64,000 nucleotides of DNA from CAVZBT01 sp963773605 (lineage in GTDB: Bacteria; Acidobacteriota; UBA6911): NCBI GenBank assembly GCA_963773605.1, contig CAVZBT010000005.1:496001-560000 (forward strand). The letters are read 5' to 3'. Below, in pieces: positions 16,732 through 25,184 of this stretch. Made by a program: the position numbers and the translations under genes. Below the pieces are notes generated by a model. That model was not told the origin of the DNA and did no database searches. It saw only the letters and a program-made list of their open reading frames with translations. Within the stretch, counting starts at the first letter, position 1; the number at the start of each line of letters is the position of its first letter.

Positions 16732-17439
16732 TCAATCCCGGGTAATCTCGAGTGCTTTGCCGGGAACGGCGATTTTGTAGAGCACGTGCTGATTGTCCAC
16801 CCACAACTGCATCACTATCGCCCCCGAGTCGACCTGCAGTTTGCGGGTGTCGATTTTTTTGCCGCGCACCCGAATCGTTTCCCGTCCCGTTTGCCGGATG
16901 CTGAGCACCCCGGAATCGGTCTCCTGCGGGATGACGACGTCGAACTTCTGGGCCGTATTCTTGTCAAAATCGTACAGGCGGGCCAGGAAAATGAAGTGAT
17001 GAAATATGTTTGAGTCCAGGAGCGTGAACTCTTTGCCCACCAGGACGCCGGCTCTGCGCGGCGGGGCGCCAGGTTCGCCGTACTGGAAAATGGCCTGGTT
17101 GGGGCTGAATTCAGCGGTGATCGTTCCCTTTTTGCCGTCCACATCGCTCTTCAGCTGGTAGCTGGCCGGCACGTAGTGCGCGTTCATCTCGCACCGGGTC
17201 TCCATCTGCACCTTCTGTCGCTTGTCCCCTGGGTTCCGGAACTCCAGGAAGGAGGTGCTGCTGGCCGCGTCGCCGGCAGTCACGATGACGAACTTTTCCG
17301 TACCGATCTCCCCGCCCGACACATAGATCCGAAATTCGCCCTCTTCGCGCGCAGGCTTCTTGTCGGCCGCGCGCATCTGCAGCGAGCACGCCAGCAGCAC
17401 CGCTAGCGCTATCCTCACTCTCGTATCCATGGATTGCAC
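16732..17439 (-). CDS. Exported protein of unknown function
   Basis: A 235-residue secreted or periplasmic protein. The N-terminus (DTRVRIALAVLLACSLQMRAAD) is a signal peptide. The mature domain is rich in beta strands: FRIYVSGGEIGTEKFVIVTAG, VQMETRCEMNAHYVPASYQLKSDVDGKKGTITAEF, and a C-terminal IVMQLWVDNQHVLYKIAVPGKALEITRD that resembles the end of DUF3108-like lipid-binding-type folds, though this is only a resemblance. The GTG at 17439 has AAAGGG five bases upstream; an ATG three codons later is an alternative. It is divergent from the VIT/vWA gene, with 156 bp between them. Confidence 0.7.
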   Translation of the reverse strand: MQSMDTRVRIALAVLLACSLQMRAADKKPAREEGEFRIYVSGGEIGTEKFVIVTAGDAASSTSFLEFRNPGDKRQKVQMETRCEMNAHYVPASYQLKSDVDGKKGTITAEFSPNQAIFQYGEPGAPPRRAGVLVGKEFTLLDSNIFHHFIFLARLYDFDKNTAQKFDVVIPQETDSGVLSIRQTGRETIRVRGKKIDTRKLQVDSGAIVMQLWVDNQHVLYKIAVPGKALEITRD

Positions 17440-17595
17440 GGATGCCCTTTCCCAAATAGCCGATCCACGAGCCCAGAATCTCCCGGAATTCTAGTATATC
17501 GGGGGAGCGGGATTGGGAATTTTTCCTGCAAGTTCCGCCGGGCGTGCCGTCCACCTGTCATGAGCTGCAAACAACCGCCAGCCGGAGAGACCTCC

Positions 17596-19740
17596 ATGAA
17601 ACGCACCGTCGCTTCTATTGTCGTCGCAGTCGCATTTGTCGCTGCCGCTCCCTTGGCCTCGGCCCAGGGTATCCTCATTCCGCAAAACTCCCGCATAGCG
17701 CCGTTTCCGCGACCGGTCCCGGGACCTCACCCGCTCCGTGTGAAGTCCCTGCGGATCGACACGCGCGTGCAGGGGCAGGTGGCCACCACGCGGGTTCAGC
17801 AGGTCTTTGCCAACGACCTCAACTTCCCCGTCGACGGAACCTATTTTTACCCGCTTCCCGAGGACGCCACGTTCCTCGAGTTTGCGACCTGGGACGGGGA
17901 CAAGAAACTCCGCGGCGAGGTCCTGGAAAGGGAAGAGGCCCGCAACCGCTACGAGTCGATAGTGCGCCGGTGCTGGGACCCGGGCCTGCTCGAGTATGCC
18001 GGGGCCAACCTGTTTCAGGCGCGCGTTTTCCCGGTGCCGGCGCGCGGCGATAAACGCGTGGAGTTCGCCTACACGCAGGTATTGAAGGCCGACAACGGCC
18101 TGGTGTCGTATGTCTACCCGTTGCAGAGCGGCACGCGAGCCAACCCACAGAACATCGGGGAAGCGGTACTCACCGTGCAGATCGAATCCGATCAGGGGAT
18201 TCGGACCGTCTACTCGCCCACCCACGCGGTCGACCTGCAGCGTAACGGCGAGCGTCGCGCGCGGCTGAGCTACGAGGCGAAAGACGTCCTGCCCGATCGC
18301 AATTTTCAGCTCTTCTATGCGCTGTCCAACGCCGAGTTTGGGATCAGCGTACTCACCTACCGGGAGGCAGCCGAGGACGGATACTTCATGATCCTGGTCT
18401 CGCCGCGTCTCGAGCAGAACCCGGGGGTCGTTCTCCCGAAGGATATCCTGTTCGTCCTCGACACCTCCGGGTCCATGCAGGACAAGGGCAAGCTGGAGAA
18501 GGCGCTGGCCGCCCTGAAGTTCGGAGTCCGCTCGCTGAACGCCGGGGACCGGTTCAACGTCATCACGTTCAGCACCGACACCCGGAGGTTTCGTGAGGGT
18601 CTGATCCAGGCGACCGACGAAGCCCGCGCTGCGGCCGGTCAATTCATCGAGCGCCAGTCGGCGACGGGTGGCACGAACATACGGGACGCCCTGAAAGAGG
18701 CGTTCGGCAGCTTCCAGCCGGGAGACCGCCCCGCTTACGTCGTGTTCCTCACCGACGGGCTGCCGACCGTCGGTGAAACCGATCCCGGCCGCATCCTGAA
18801 AGAGGCGGCCGGCTGGAATGGGCGCGGCGCGCGCCTGTTCACCTTCGGGGTGGGCTACGACGTGAACACCTTTCTGCTCGACCAGCTTGCCGCGCGCAAT
18901 TCCGGGAGCGCCGACTACGTCGCCCCCGATGAGGACCTTGAAGTGAAACTTTCGAACTTCTTCGCCCGCCTCGCCAACCCGGTGATGGCCGGTCTGCAGC
19001 TGGAACTGGCCGCCGTGGGCGCCGGAGACATCTACCCGCGTCAGCTGCCGGATCTGTTTCGCGGCTCGCAGCTCACGATTCTCGGGCGCTATGCCAAACC
19101 GGGCCGGGGCCCGGTGGCGCTGCGCGGCAACGTGCGCGGCGAAACCCGCACCGTGAGAAACGATCAGTGCGACTTCCCGAACCTCGCAGGCATCAACGAT
19201 TTCCTGCCGCGGCTCTGGGCCATGCGCAAGGTCGGCTATCTCCTCGAACAGATCCGGATGTCGGGCGAGAACTCCGAACTGAAGAACGAGATCGTGAGGC
19301 TGGCAAAGAAGTATGGCTTCGTCACGCCCTACACGTCGTACCTCGCGGCGGAGGATACCGACCTGATCAGCCGGAACCGCCCCATCCCCACGCCTGCCCG
19401 CCTCGCTATGTCTTTGCCGGCGGGGGGCGTTGCGCCTCCGGCAGCCGAAGCCGTCGCGGCGAGCATCGCCCTGAAGGACATGAAAACATCCGATGTCGTG
19501 CACCCGCAGGTCCCGTCGGGCGCCCGGCGGGTGGGGCCGAAGACGTTCACGCTGCGGAACAATGCCTGGACAGATGACTCCTACGACCCCGCCGTGAACG
19601 TCAGGGTCGTGGATCTGGCGTTCGGCTCGGACGCTTTGCTGGCTGCGCTGACATCCGACCGGCAACTTGCCGCGTACGCCGCCCTCGGTAAGAATGTCGT
19701 GGTCATGCACAGGGGGCGTGTCTACCGCATTCACGGTTGA
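17596..19740 (+). CDS. VIT domain and von Willebrand factor A domain protein
   Basis: A 714-residue exported protein. After a signal peptide (residues 1-24, ending ASAQG) comes a VIT domain (about 35-165, with VQQVFANDLNFPVDGTYFYPLP and EVLEREEARNRYESI), then a vWA domain (about 280-450) with an intact MIDAS: DILFVLDTSGSM, the conserved threonine in SATGGTNIRDAL, and VVFLTDG. A C-terminal extension of about 250 residues includes KYGFVTPYTSYLAAEDTD, the hallmark of Ca-activated-channel-like/inter-alpha-inhibitor-like bacterial proteins. It probably binds other proteins through a divalent metal at the cell surface or in the periplasm. No C-terminal LPXTG or membrane anchor is present. The ATG at 17596 follows GGAGAG. 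Confidence 0.88.
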   Translation: MKRTVASIVVAVAFVAAAPLASAQGILIPQNSRIAPFPRPVPGPHPLRVKSLRIDTRVQGQVATTRVQQVFANDLNFPVDGTYFYPLPEDATFLEFATWDGDKKLRGEVLEREEARNRYESIVRRCWDPGLLEYAGANLFQARVFPVPARGDKRVEFAYTQVLKADNGLVSYVYPLQSGTRANPQNIGEAVLTVQIESDQGIRTVYSPTHAVDLQRNGERRARLSYEAKDVLPDRNFQLFYALSNAEFGISVLTYREAAEDGYFMILVSPRLEQNPGVVLPKDILFVLDTSGSMQDKGKLEKALAALKFGVRSLNAGDRFNVITFSTDTRRFREGLIQATDEARAAAGQFIERQSATGGTNIRDALKEAFGSFQPGDRPAYVVFLTDGLPTVGETDPGRILKEAAGWNGRGARLFTFGVGYDVNTFLLDQLAARNSGSADYVAPDEDLEVKLSNFFARLANPVMAGLQLELAAVGAGDIYPRQLPDLFRGSQLTILGRYAKPGRGPVALRGNVRGETRTVRNDQCDFPNLAGINDFLPRLWAMRKVGYLLEQIRMSGENSELKNEIVRLAKKYGFVTPYTSYLAAEDTDLISRNRPIPTPARLAMSLPAGGVAPPAAEAVAASIALKDMKTSDVVHPQVPSGARRVGPKTFTLRNNAWTDDSYDPAVNVRVVDLAFGSDALLAALTSDRQLAAYAALGKNVVVMHRGRVYRIHG

Positions 19741-19761
19741 GAATGGCGCGGCGGCGTGCGG

Positions 19762-21264
19762 CTACACGAGGTGCGGCGCGTTCCTTCTTCCGTCCGGGAC
19801 GCGCCGCGCCCCGAACGGCCGTGCCTCGCGCTCCTTGAATGCCCGCTTCCACGCCCCGAAGCCGCCGCCGGCGCGCCACGCGTCCAGCGCGGCAAGGCCC
19901 GCCGCGGGTCCGCCCTGCGACAGCATGTACTCCACCCAGGCCCAGCGCGGAGACGTGGGCCGGATCTCGACTTTCCCCCGCAGCGCCGCGCGCAACCGCG
20001 CCAGCTTGGCTTCTTGCGAGGCGATCGGCTCGAAGGGGGCGCCGTCCAGGGGGGTGTTGCGTTTGGCCACGAAGGGCGAGATGCCGAGCGAGACCGGGAC
20101 GATGCGGGACAGCTCGAGCGCGAAGCGCGCGAGCTCATCGATGTCCGCCTCGGTTTCGCCCGGAAGCCCGATCATCTCGTACAGCTTGAGGCGCTGAAGC
20201 CCGAATTTTCGCGCCAGTTCAGCGGCGCGCGTAAGGTGCATTTCCGTGGTCTTGCGGTCGATCAGCGCGCGGAGGCGCTGCGAGGCCCCGTCCGAAGCGG
20301 TGGTCAGGGTGCGGTACCCGCCCCGCGCCAGCAGCTGAACGATCTCGTCGTCGAGCCGGTCGGCGCGCAGGCTGGAGATGCCGACCTCCCGGCCCGCGTC
20401 GACGATGCCGCGCACGATCTCCTTGATGCGCGGGTGGTCCGTTACGGCCGCGCCCACGAGCCCAACCCTGCGCGCCGCTTCCGGGATGAGCGACAGCACC
20501 CTGTCCGGCGAGACAAGCCGCATGCCGCCGTTGGTCGTGCGCCGCATGACGCAGTAGGTGCAGCCGCGGGAGCAGCCGCGCTCCGGTTCGATCAGGAACA
20601 TGCCGGAGAGCACGGTGTCGGCCGTGATTATCTGGGAGTGCGCCGGCAGGCGCCCCACCGGCGCCTTGGCGAGCTCGGAAATCGCGGCGCTCCGTCCGGG
20701 GACATGGCAGCCCGGCAGGCCCGCGCAGCAGGCAAGCAGATCGGAGCGCGCCATGGAGGCCACCGCGTCCAGCACGGTGTGGATCAGTTCCTCACCCTCG
20801 CCGAGGACGATCATGTCGACGAACGGGGCGAGCGGCTCCGGATTCGAGTTGGTCAACGGGCCCCCCACGATGACGAGCGGGTGCCTCGAGTTCCGGTCTT
20901 CCCGCAGCAGCGGGATCCCCCCCAGATCGAGCACATCCAGGAGTCCGGGAAGCTCCAGTTCGTAGGAGACGCTGAAGGCAATGGCGCCGAACTGCGCCAG
21001 CGGTTTTTCCCCTTCGTAGGAGATCAGCGGCATACGCGCCGCCCGGTACTCGGCCACCCGGTCCGGCAGGAAGACACGCTCGGCGGAGGCGTCCGGGTGC
21101 GCATGGATCTCCCGGTAGATGGACTGGAACCCGAGCGAGCTCATGCCCACGGAGTATGGGCTCGGATAGCAGAGGGCCACGCGCAGGGGCGCCTGCTTGT
21201 GCAGGGTCCCCGTCTCCGCGGCCACCCTGCGCCGGATCCCGTCGGTGATTTCCCAGGTATTCAT
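19762..21264 (-). CDS. B12-binding-type radical SAM protein
   Basis: A 500-residue cytoplasmic enzyme. The first 200 residues (VALCYPSPYSVGMSSLGFQSIYREI, then PLVIVGGPLTNSNPEPLAPFVDMIVLGEGEE) are a cobalamin-binding-like Rossmann domain, followed by the radical SAM core with the cluster motif CSRGCTYC near residue 230, then RADRLDDEIVQLL and KLYEMIGLPGETEADIDEL. This is the architecture of B12-dependent radical SAM methyltransferase-type proteins, although the canonical DxHxxG cobalamin-ligand motif is not obvious. Substrate unknown. It starts 14 bp after queE and is the last gene of a four-gene minus-strand run. Confidence 0.85.
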   Translation of the reverse strand: MNTWEITDGIRRRVAAETGTLHKQAPLRVALCYPSPYSVGMSSLGFQSIYREIHAHPDASAERVFLPDRVAEYRAARMPLISYEGEKPLAQFGAIAFSVSYELELPGLLDVLDLGGIPLLREDRNSRHPLVIVGGPLTNSNPEPLAPFVDMIVLGEGEELIHTVLDAVASMARSDLLACCAGLPGCHVPGRSAAISELAKAPVGRLPAHSQIITADTVLSGMFLIEPERGCSRGCTYCVMRRTTNGGMRLVSPDRVLSLIPEAARRVGLVGAAVTDHPRIKEIVRGIVDAGREVGISSLRADRLDDEIVQLLARGGYRTLTTASDGASQRLRALIDRKTTEMHLTRAAELARKFGLQRLKLYEMIGLPGETEADIDELARFALELSRIVPVSLGISPFVAKRNTPLDGAPFEPIASQEAKLARLRAALRGKVEIRPTSPRWAWVEYMLSQGGPAAGLAALDAWRAGGGFGAWKRAFKEREARPFGARRVPDGRRNAPHLV

Positions 21265-21278
21265 TGTTCCAGCTGCGC

Positions 21279-21917
21279 TCACACCCCGCGCGATATCCCG
21301 GGCCAGATGATCTTGTGCAGTTGAAGCTGCATCCGGGCCTGCAAGCCCGAGTCGAGGAGCCAACGGGCGAGGACGTCGTACGGGAGCTTGCCGTACACGG
21401 GCGAGAACAGGACGCTGCCGACGCGGGAGGGAAGGTCATACAGCCGTACCTTGTCCGAGGCCCAATCGAAATCGGCCCGGTCGCCGACAACGAGCTTCAC
21501 CTCGTCGAGGCGGGTCAGGCACTCGATATTCTCGAAACAGTTGCGGCGCTCCATGCCGCTCGAGGGACACTTCAAGTCCATGATCTTGCGCACGCGAGGG
21601 TCGACACCGCGGAGCGGAACGTGCCCTCCGGTTTCGAGGCACACCGTGTAGTCCCGCGCCAGCAGCGCCGCAAGGAGTCCGTGAATGCCGGGCTGGATCA
21701 TCGGCTCGCCCCCCGTCACGAGCACGAGCCTGGTCGGATACGGGGCGATGGCCTCCATGATCGCATCGACGGAGATTTCGCGCCCCTCGAAGAAGGCATA
21801 TTCCGTATCGCAATACGAACAACGCAGGTCGCAGGCGCTGAGCCGGATGAAGGCGCAGGGGCAGCCCGCGAAGCTGGATTCCCCCTGGATACTGAAAAAA
21901 ACCTCGTTCAGTTTCAT
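21279..21917 (-). CDS. queE: 7-carboxy-7-deazaguanine synthase QueE
   Basis: Radical SAM enzyme that converts 6-carboxytetrahydropterin to 7-carboxy-7-deazaguanine on the route to queuosine and preQ-type bases. The 212 residues start MKLNEVFFSIQGES and have SFAGCPCAFIRLSACDLRCSYCDTEYAF, with the cluster motif CDLRCSYC (C-x3-C-x2-C) near residues 29-36, then VLVTGGEPMIQPG and VCLETGGHVPL, all QueE signatures. Length matches the family. No other queuosine gene is nearby; instead it sits between a kinase and a radical SAM gene in the same direction, 43 bp after the kinase. Confidence 0.93.
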   Translation of the reverse strand: MKLNEVFFSIQGESSFAGCPCAFIRLSACDLRCSYCDTEYAFFEGREISVDAIMEAIAPYPTRLVLVTGGEPMIQPGIHGLLAALLARDYTVCLETGGHVPLRGVDPRVRKIMDLKCPSSGMERRNCFENIECLTRLDEVKLVVGDRADFDWASDKVRLYDLPSRVGSVLFSPVYGKLPYDVLARWLLDSGLQARMQLQLHKIIWPGISRGV

Positions 21918-21960
21918 AGCGGTGTCACGGGTCGAAGTCGAAGGACGGGAGGCGGGGCGG

Positions 21961-23595
21961 TTACCGAACCTGCTGGACGAGGACTTTGCCGCTTTCCGGC
22001 TCGGCCTTGATCAGATAATGCCCCTTCTCCTGGACGGAGACAACCGAGTTGGCCTGTTTGCCCGCATACGGCCCTGTGGTCCAGCGGAACACGACGCGGT
22101 TGTCCCCGGCGGCGAGCTTCGGGACCTGGGCAGGGTAAGGCGGGGGGAGCATTTTACCGTTCAGCAGGATTTCGCAGCCGTCGTAGGCGTCGTTGGGAAC
22201 CTCCAGGTAAGCGCTCCCGAGCCCGGGAAGCTCGATGGCGTGCGTCTCGCCCGCCTTCAGCCGGACGGTCTCGAGGGGACGGTCGAGGAACACCTCTTCG
22301 GCAACCGCGCGAAACCGGTGTTCGCCGGCCGTAACCGGCACCGCGGCGCCGCCGGCCTTGATCCCTTCGATACGGCGTCCGCCGTCCATTATCCGTGCCG
22401 AGTACGGGGCGCCCGGAGCGATGGTGAGGAAAGCAAGCGCGGGCTTTTCGGGCGGCGGAGCCGCTTTCTCGGGTACGGGTTCCGGCGCAAGCGCGGCCTT
22501 TCGCGTCTCGGCTGGGGATTCCAGGGCCTTGGACGCGCCCGGGGCGGGACCGGGTGCGCTCGCGACGGGCTCGCTCACCTCGGCGGATGCCGGATGCGCG
22601 GGCGCGGCCACCGGTTTCCGGGTAAAGACGAACCAGCCCAAGCCGGCCGCCGCAACCACAAACAGGAGGACGAAGGTGGGCAGCAGATAGCTGCGCTTGG
22701 GGAGTACCAGGGTTGCCTTGGATTTCTCTTTCGTTTCCGGGGCGTCAACCACGGGCGCAGAGGTCGTGACCGGTCCCAGTGCGGCATAGTTCTTCAAGTC
22801 TGCGATGAACTCGCCGCAGGTCTGGTAGCGGGCGGCCGGATCCTTTGCCAGCATCCGGCCCACGATGTGGTCGAACCCCGGATGCAGGGTGACGTTCAGG
22901 CGGTGCGGCGGCACCGGATGCTCGTGCAGGATCTTGTAGATGATCGTGGTGGGGTTTGTCCCGACAAAGGGCCGCTCCCCGGTCAGCATCTGGTAGAAAA
23001 TCACACCCAGGGAGAAAATGTCGGATCGGCCATCGATCTCGTGCCCCATCGCCTGCTCGGGGGACATATAGGACGGCGTACCCATCACCATCCCGGTCAT
23101 CGTGAGCTTCGACATCGAGAACTTGGCGATGCCGAAGTCCGCTATTTTGGCCCGGAGATCCTGGGTCAGGAGGATGTTTCCCGGTTTGATGTCGCGGTGG
23201 ATGATTCCTTTGGAAGCGGCATAGTCCAGCCCCGAGGCGATCTGCTCGACAATCGAGGTCGTCACGTCGAGCGGGGGTACGGGGTGGGTCGCGAGCCAGG
23301 TCTCGAGCGTTTCCCCCTCGATGTGCTCCATCGCGATGTAGGCGACTTCCCCTTCTTCGCCTATGTCGTAGATGGTCACGATGTTGGGGTGGTTCAGGAC
23401 GCCGGCGGAGCGTGCCTCGCGGTACAGGCGCGTCTTTAGCTCCGCCTGTTCCATGCCCGCGCCGTGCTCCAGCCGGATGGTCTTGATGGCCACGATGCGG
23501 CCAATCAGCGGATCGAGGGCCTTGTGCACGACAGCCATGGCCCCACGACCGATCTCCCTTTCAATCTCGTACCGACCGATCCTCGAGAGACTCAT
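21961..23595 (-). CDS. Membrane-anchored serine/threonine protein kinase
   Basis: A 544-residue Hanks-type kinase. The N-terminal catalytic domain (about residues 8-265) has every key motif: glycine loop IGRGAMAVVHKAL, the ATP lysine in VAIKTIR, catalytic loop IHRDIKPGNILL, DFGIAK, and GTPSYMSPEQ. A transmembrane segment (YLLPTFVLLFVVAAAGLGWFVF, about residues 300-322) leads to an extracytoplasmic region that is Ala/Pro-rich and ends in two PEGA-like beta units (YLEVPNDAYDGCEILLNG). The outer part may sense envelope components. The start overlaps the upstream PP2C phosphatase by four bases (ATGA), so kinase and phosphatase are made together. Confidence 0.94.
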   Translation of the reverse strand: MSLSRIGRYEIEREIGRGAMAVVHKALDPLIGRIVAIKTIRLEHGAGMEQAELKTRLYREARSAGVLNHPNIVTIYDIGEEGEVAYIAMEHIEGETLETWLATHPVPPLDVTTSIVEQIASGLDYAASKGIIHRDIKPGNILLTQDLRAKIADFGIAKFSMSKLTMTGMVMGTPSYMSPEQAMGHEIDGRSDIFSLGVIFYQMLTGERPFVGTNPTTIIYKILHEHPVPPHRLNVTLHPGFDHIVGRMLAKDPAARYQTCGEFIADLKNYAALGPVTTSAPVVDAPETKEKSKATLVLPKRSYLLPTFVLLFVVAAAGLGWFVFTRKPVAAPAHPASAEVSEPVASAPGPAPGASKALESPAETRKAALAPEPVPEKAAPPPEKPALAFLTIAPGAPYSARIMDGGRRIEGIKAGGAAVPVTAGEHRFRAVAEEVFLDRPLETVRLKAGETHAIELPGLGSAYLEVPNDAYDGCEILLNGKMLPPPYPAQVPKLAAGDNRVVFRWTTGPYAGKQANSVVSVQEKGHYLIKAEPESGKVLVQQVR

Positions 23596-24362
23596 CTGGC
23601 CAAGAACTTCCCTGTATCCTCGTCCTCGGCATTCCCCGGCTGGAGCTTCACCACGACCACCGTGATGTTGTCTGGCCCGCCGCCTTGGTTTGCCGCGTTT
23701 ACCAGCGCCTCACCCAGTTGCTGCGCGCTCCCCTGGTTGTCGGACAGGACGTCCCGGATGTGCTCGTCGGAGAGAACGTCGGTGAGGCCGTCGGAGCAGA
23801 GGAGGTAAATATCGCCTTCCCGCGCCTCCCCCTGCTCCAGATCCACCTCCACCTGCGGGTGTGGCCCGATGGAGCGCGTGATCAGGTTTTTCTGCGGGTG
23901 AGCCGACAGCTCCTCCTTGTGCAGCACCCCGCTTTCGAAAAGGTGCCACACGAGCGAGTGGTCGCGCGTGAGCTGATCGAGGTTCCCTTCCCTCAGCAGA
24001 TAGGCCCGGGAGTCGCCGACGTGGGCGATGTAGTACATCTTGTCGCGGAAGGAGAGTATCGTGAGGGTGCTGCCCATCCCCGCGAATTCCGCGCGCTTGC
24101 GCTGGGTTTCGTAAATCCGGGAGTTGGCTTCCTGCGCCGCGGCCCGGAGTGTGTCTTCGAGCCGATCGCCGGCGTGCTGCCGCGAGGCAACCCATTCTTC
24201 CACGGTCGAGGCGGCGATCTGACTCGCGATCTCCCCGGCCGCGTGGCCGCCCATCCCGTCGGCTACTACGAAAATCCTGTTCTTAGAGTTGGCGGCGTAA
24301 GAGTCTTCGTTAGAGGTCCGCACCCGTCCCTGGTGGCTGTGGGTCCCGAATTCGATATGCAA
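23592..24362 (-). CDS. PP2C-family protein serine/threonine phosphatase
   Basis: A 256-residue Stp/PrpC-type phosphatase, the usual antagonist of Hanks-type kinases. Motifs in order: GRVRTSNEDSYAAN near residue 12 (metal-binding Asp), FVVADGMGGHAAGEIAS near residue 32, HVGDSRAYLLREG near residue 112, LLCSDGLTDVLSD near residue 185 and GGGPDNITVVVV near residue 230. All metal ligands appear intact. It has no membrane segment. Its stop overlaps the start of the kinase gene, the typical partner arrangement, and it leads the four-gene run phosphatase-kinase-queE-radical SAM. Confidence 0.95.
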   Translation of the reverse strand: MHIEFGTHSHQGRVRTSNEDSYAANSKNRIFVVADGMGGHAAGEIASQIAASTVEEWVASRQHAGDRLEDTLRAAAQEANSRIYETQRKRAEFAGMGSTLTILSFRDKMYYIAHVGDSRAYLLREGNLDQLTRDHSLVWHLFESGVLHKEELSAHPQKNLITRSIGPHPQVEVDLEQGEAREGDIYLLCSDGLTDVLSDEHIRDVLSDNQGSAQQLGEALVNAANQGGGPDNITVVVVKLQPGNAEDEDTGKFLAR

Positions 24363-24652
24363 AAGTCACCCTGTACAGGCTCTCTCGATCAGAATGGTTC
24401 CGCTTCAACCCTGCCGGAAACGGTGAAGAAGCTATTCTGCCCAGCTTCCCCGGCACAAGCGCGATCCGGAGGAACGTATCCTGCCGGCGTTCCACGGCCG
24501 TTCTTCAAACGCCTAAACGGGCGATCGTCAGAATGTTGAGGTTATAGCACGGTCGAACTTCCGCATCAAGCAAAGCGGGGCGAGGGATGGGTATTGGAGT
24601 CGAGAGGCGGAGCACCCCGGCCTGATAAGGCAACTTCGACTGAAGTTGCCTT
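24363..24652. other. Intergenic region upstream of the phosphatase gene
   Basis: I see no gene or clear promoter here. It must contain the promoter of the phosphatase-kinase run and the end of the small minus-strand ORF pair. No repeat of note. Confidence 0.4.
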
Positions 24653-24871
24653 TCACATTCCGTGGTGTCCTGGGTACATTGCAAACCCTCCGGGTTTATG
24701 CACCGATGCACTTGGACAGCGACGGCCGCAAGCCTGGAGCTGCCGCTCCCGTCGCCGGGCACGCATTCTATCCGTCATCGCGCGCCGGGCATTCAGGAAA
24801 GAATCGAACATCTTCCCCTCGAAAAGGTACAGGTCTCCGCCCACCTTCTCGATTCGGGCCACAATTCTCAT
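24653..24871 (-). CDS. Small hypothetical protein, second of a tandem pair
   Basis: A 72-residue ORF, MRIVARIEKVGGDLYLFEGK at the start and a strongly basic middle (RRAMTDRMRARRRERQLQACGRR). It has an unusually strong ribosome-binding site: GAGGAGGAAGAAGG directly upstream of the ATG, in a region that otherwise lacks any gene. It begins 15 bp after the stop of a 45-residue ORF on the same strand. The first half reads like a real small beta protein; the second half has weaker codon quality. I do not recognise a family, and it could be spurious or a decayed gene. Confidence 0.4.
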   Translation of the reverse strand: MRIVARIEKVGGDLYLFEGKMFDSFLNARRAMTDRMRARRRERQLQACGRRCPSASVHKPGGFAMYPGHHGM

Positions 24872-24886
24872 CGCCTTCTTCCTCCT

Positions 24887-25024
24887 CTACCTGGCGGTTA
24901 CCGTAAAGGTATCCAAGCCTTTTTCATCGGCGGTGGGCCCACCCGACATCCCGATGGAATGCAATTCGCGACCCATTTGCCGGCACAAAACGAGCACTGA
25001 GGCAATCCGTTGCCCATCAGACAT
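24887..25024 (-). CDS. Small hypothetical protein, first of a tandem pair
   Basis: A 45-residue ORF (opening MSDGQRIASVLVLCRQMGRE, ending TFTVTAR) that is too short to be called automatically. Its stop is followed immediately by the strong ribosome-binding site of the 72-residue ORF, as in a two-gene operon. Its own ribosome-binding site is weak (GAAG, eight bases upstream). It may encode a leader peptide, a small regulator or nothing. No homologue is recognised. Confidence 0.35.
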   Translation of the reverse strand: MSDGQRIASVLVLCRQMGRELHSIGMSGGPTADEKGLDTFTVTAR

Positions 25025-25184
25025 TTGCAGCTTCACTCGACCCGAGTTTCGGGGCTATTTTCCCTGCCTCCCTGCAGAATATTTTCCCTTGCAGCGCATC
25101 TCCGTATTTCGTCGAGGTGTGTGTTATGATTTCTCTGATTCGCTTTCAGCAAGAGCTTTTCCGATCACTCGAAGGTCAGTGCAT

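Noticed and set aside
17491..19734. Long antisense open frame (about 747 codons) opposite the VIT/vWA gene
   Set aside because: It lacks domains, a sensible start or a ribosome-binding site and mirrors the GC-rich third codon positions of the sense gene, which has clear VIT and MIDAS motifs.
24594..25184. N-terminal extension of the coiled-coil envelope protein to 24594
   Set aside because: The extra 197 residues are Pro/Arg/Ser-rich with poor codon use, place the signal peptide internally, and overlap the small minus-strand ORFs.
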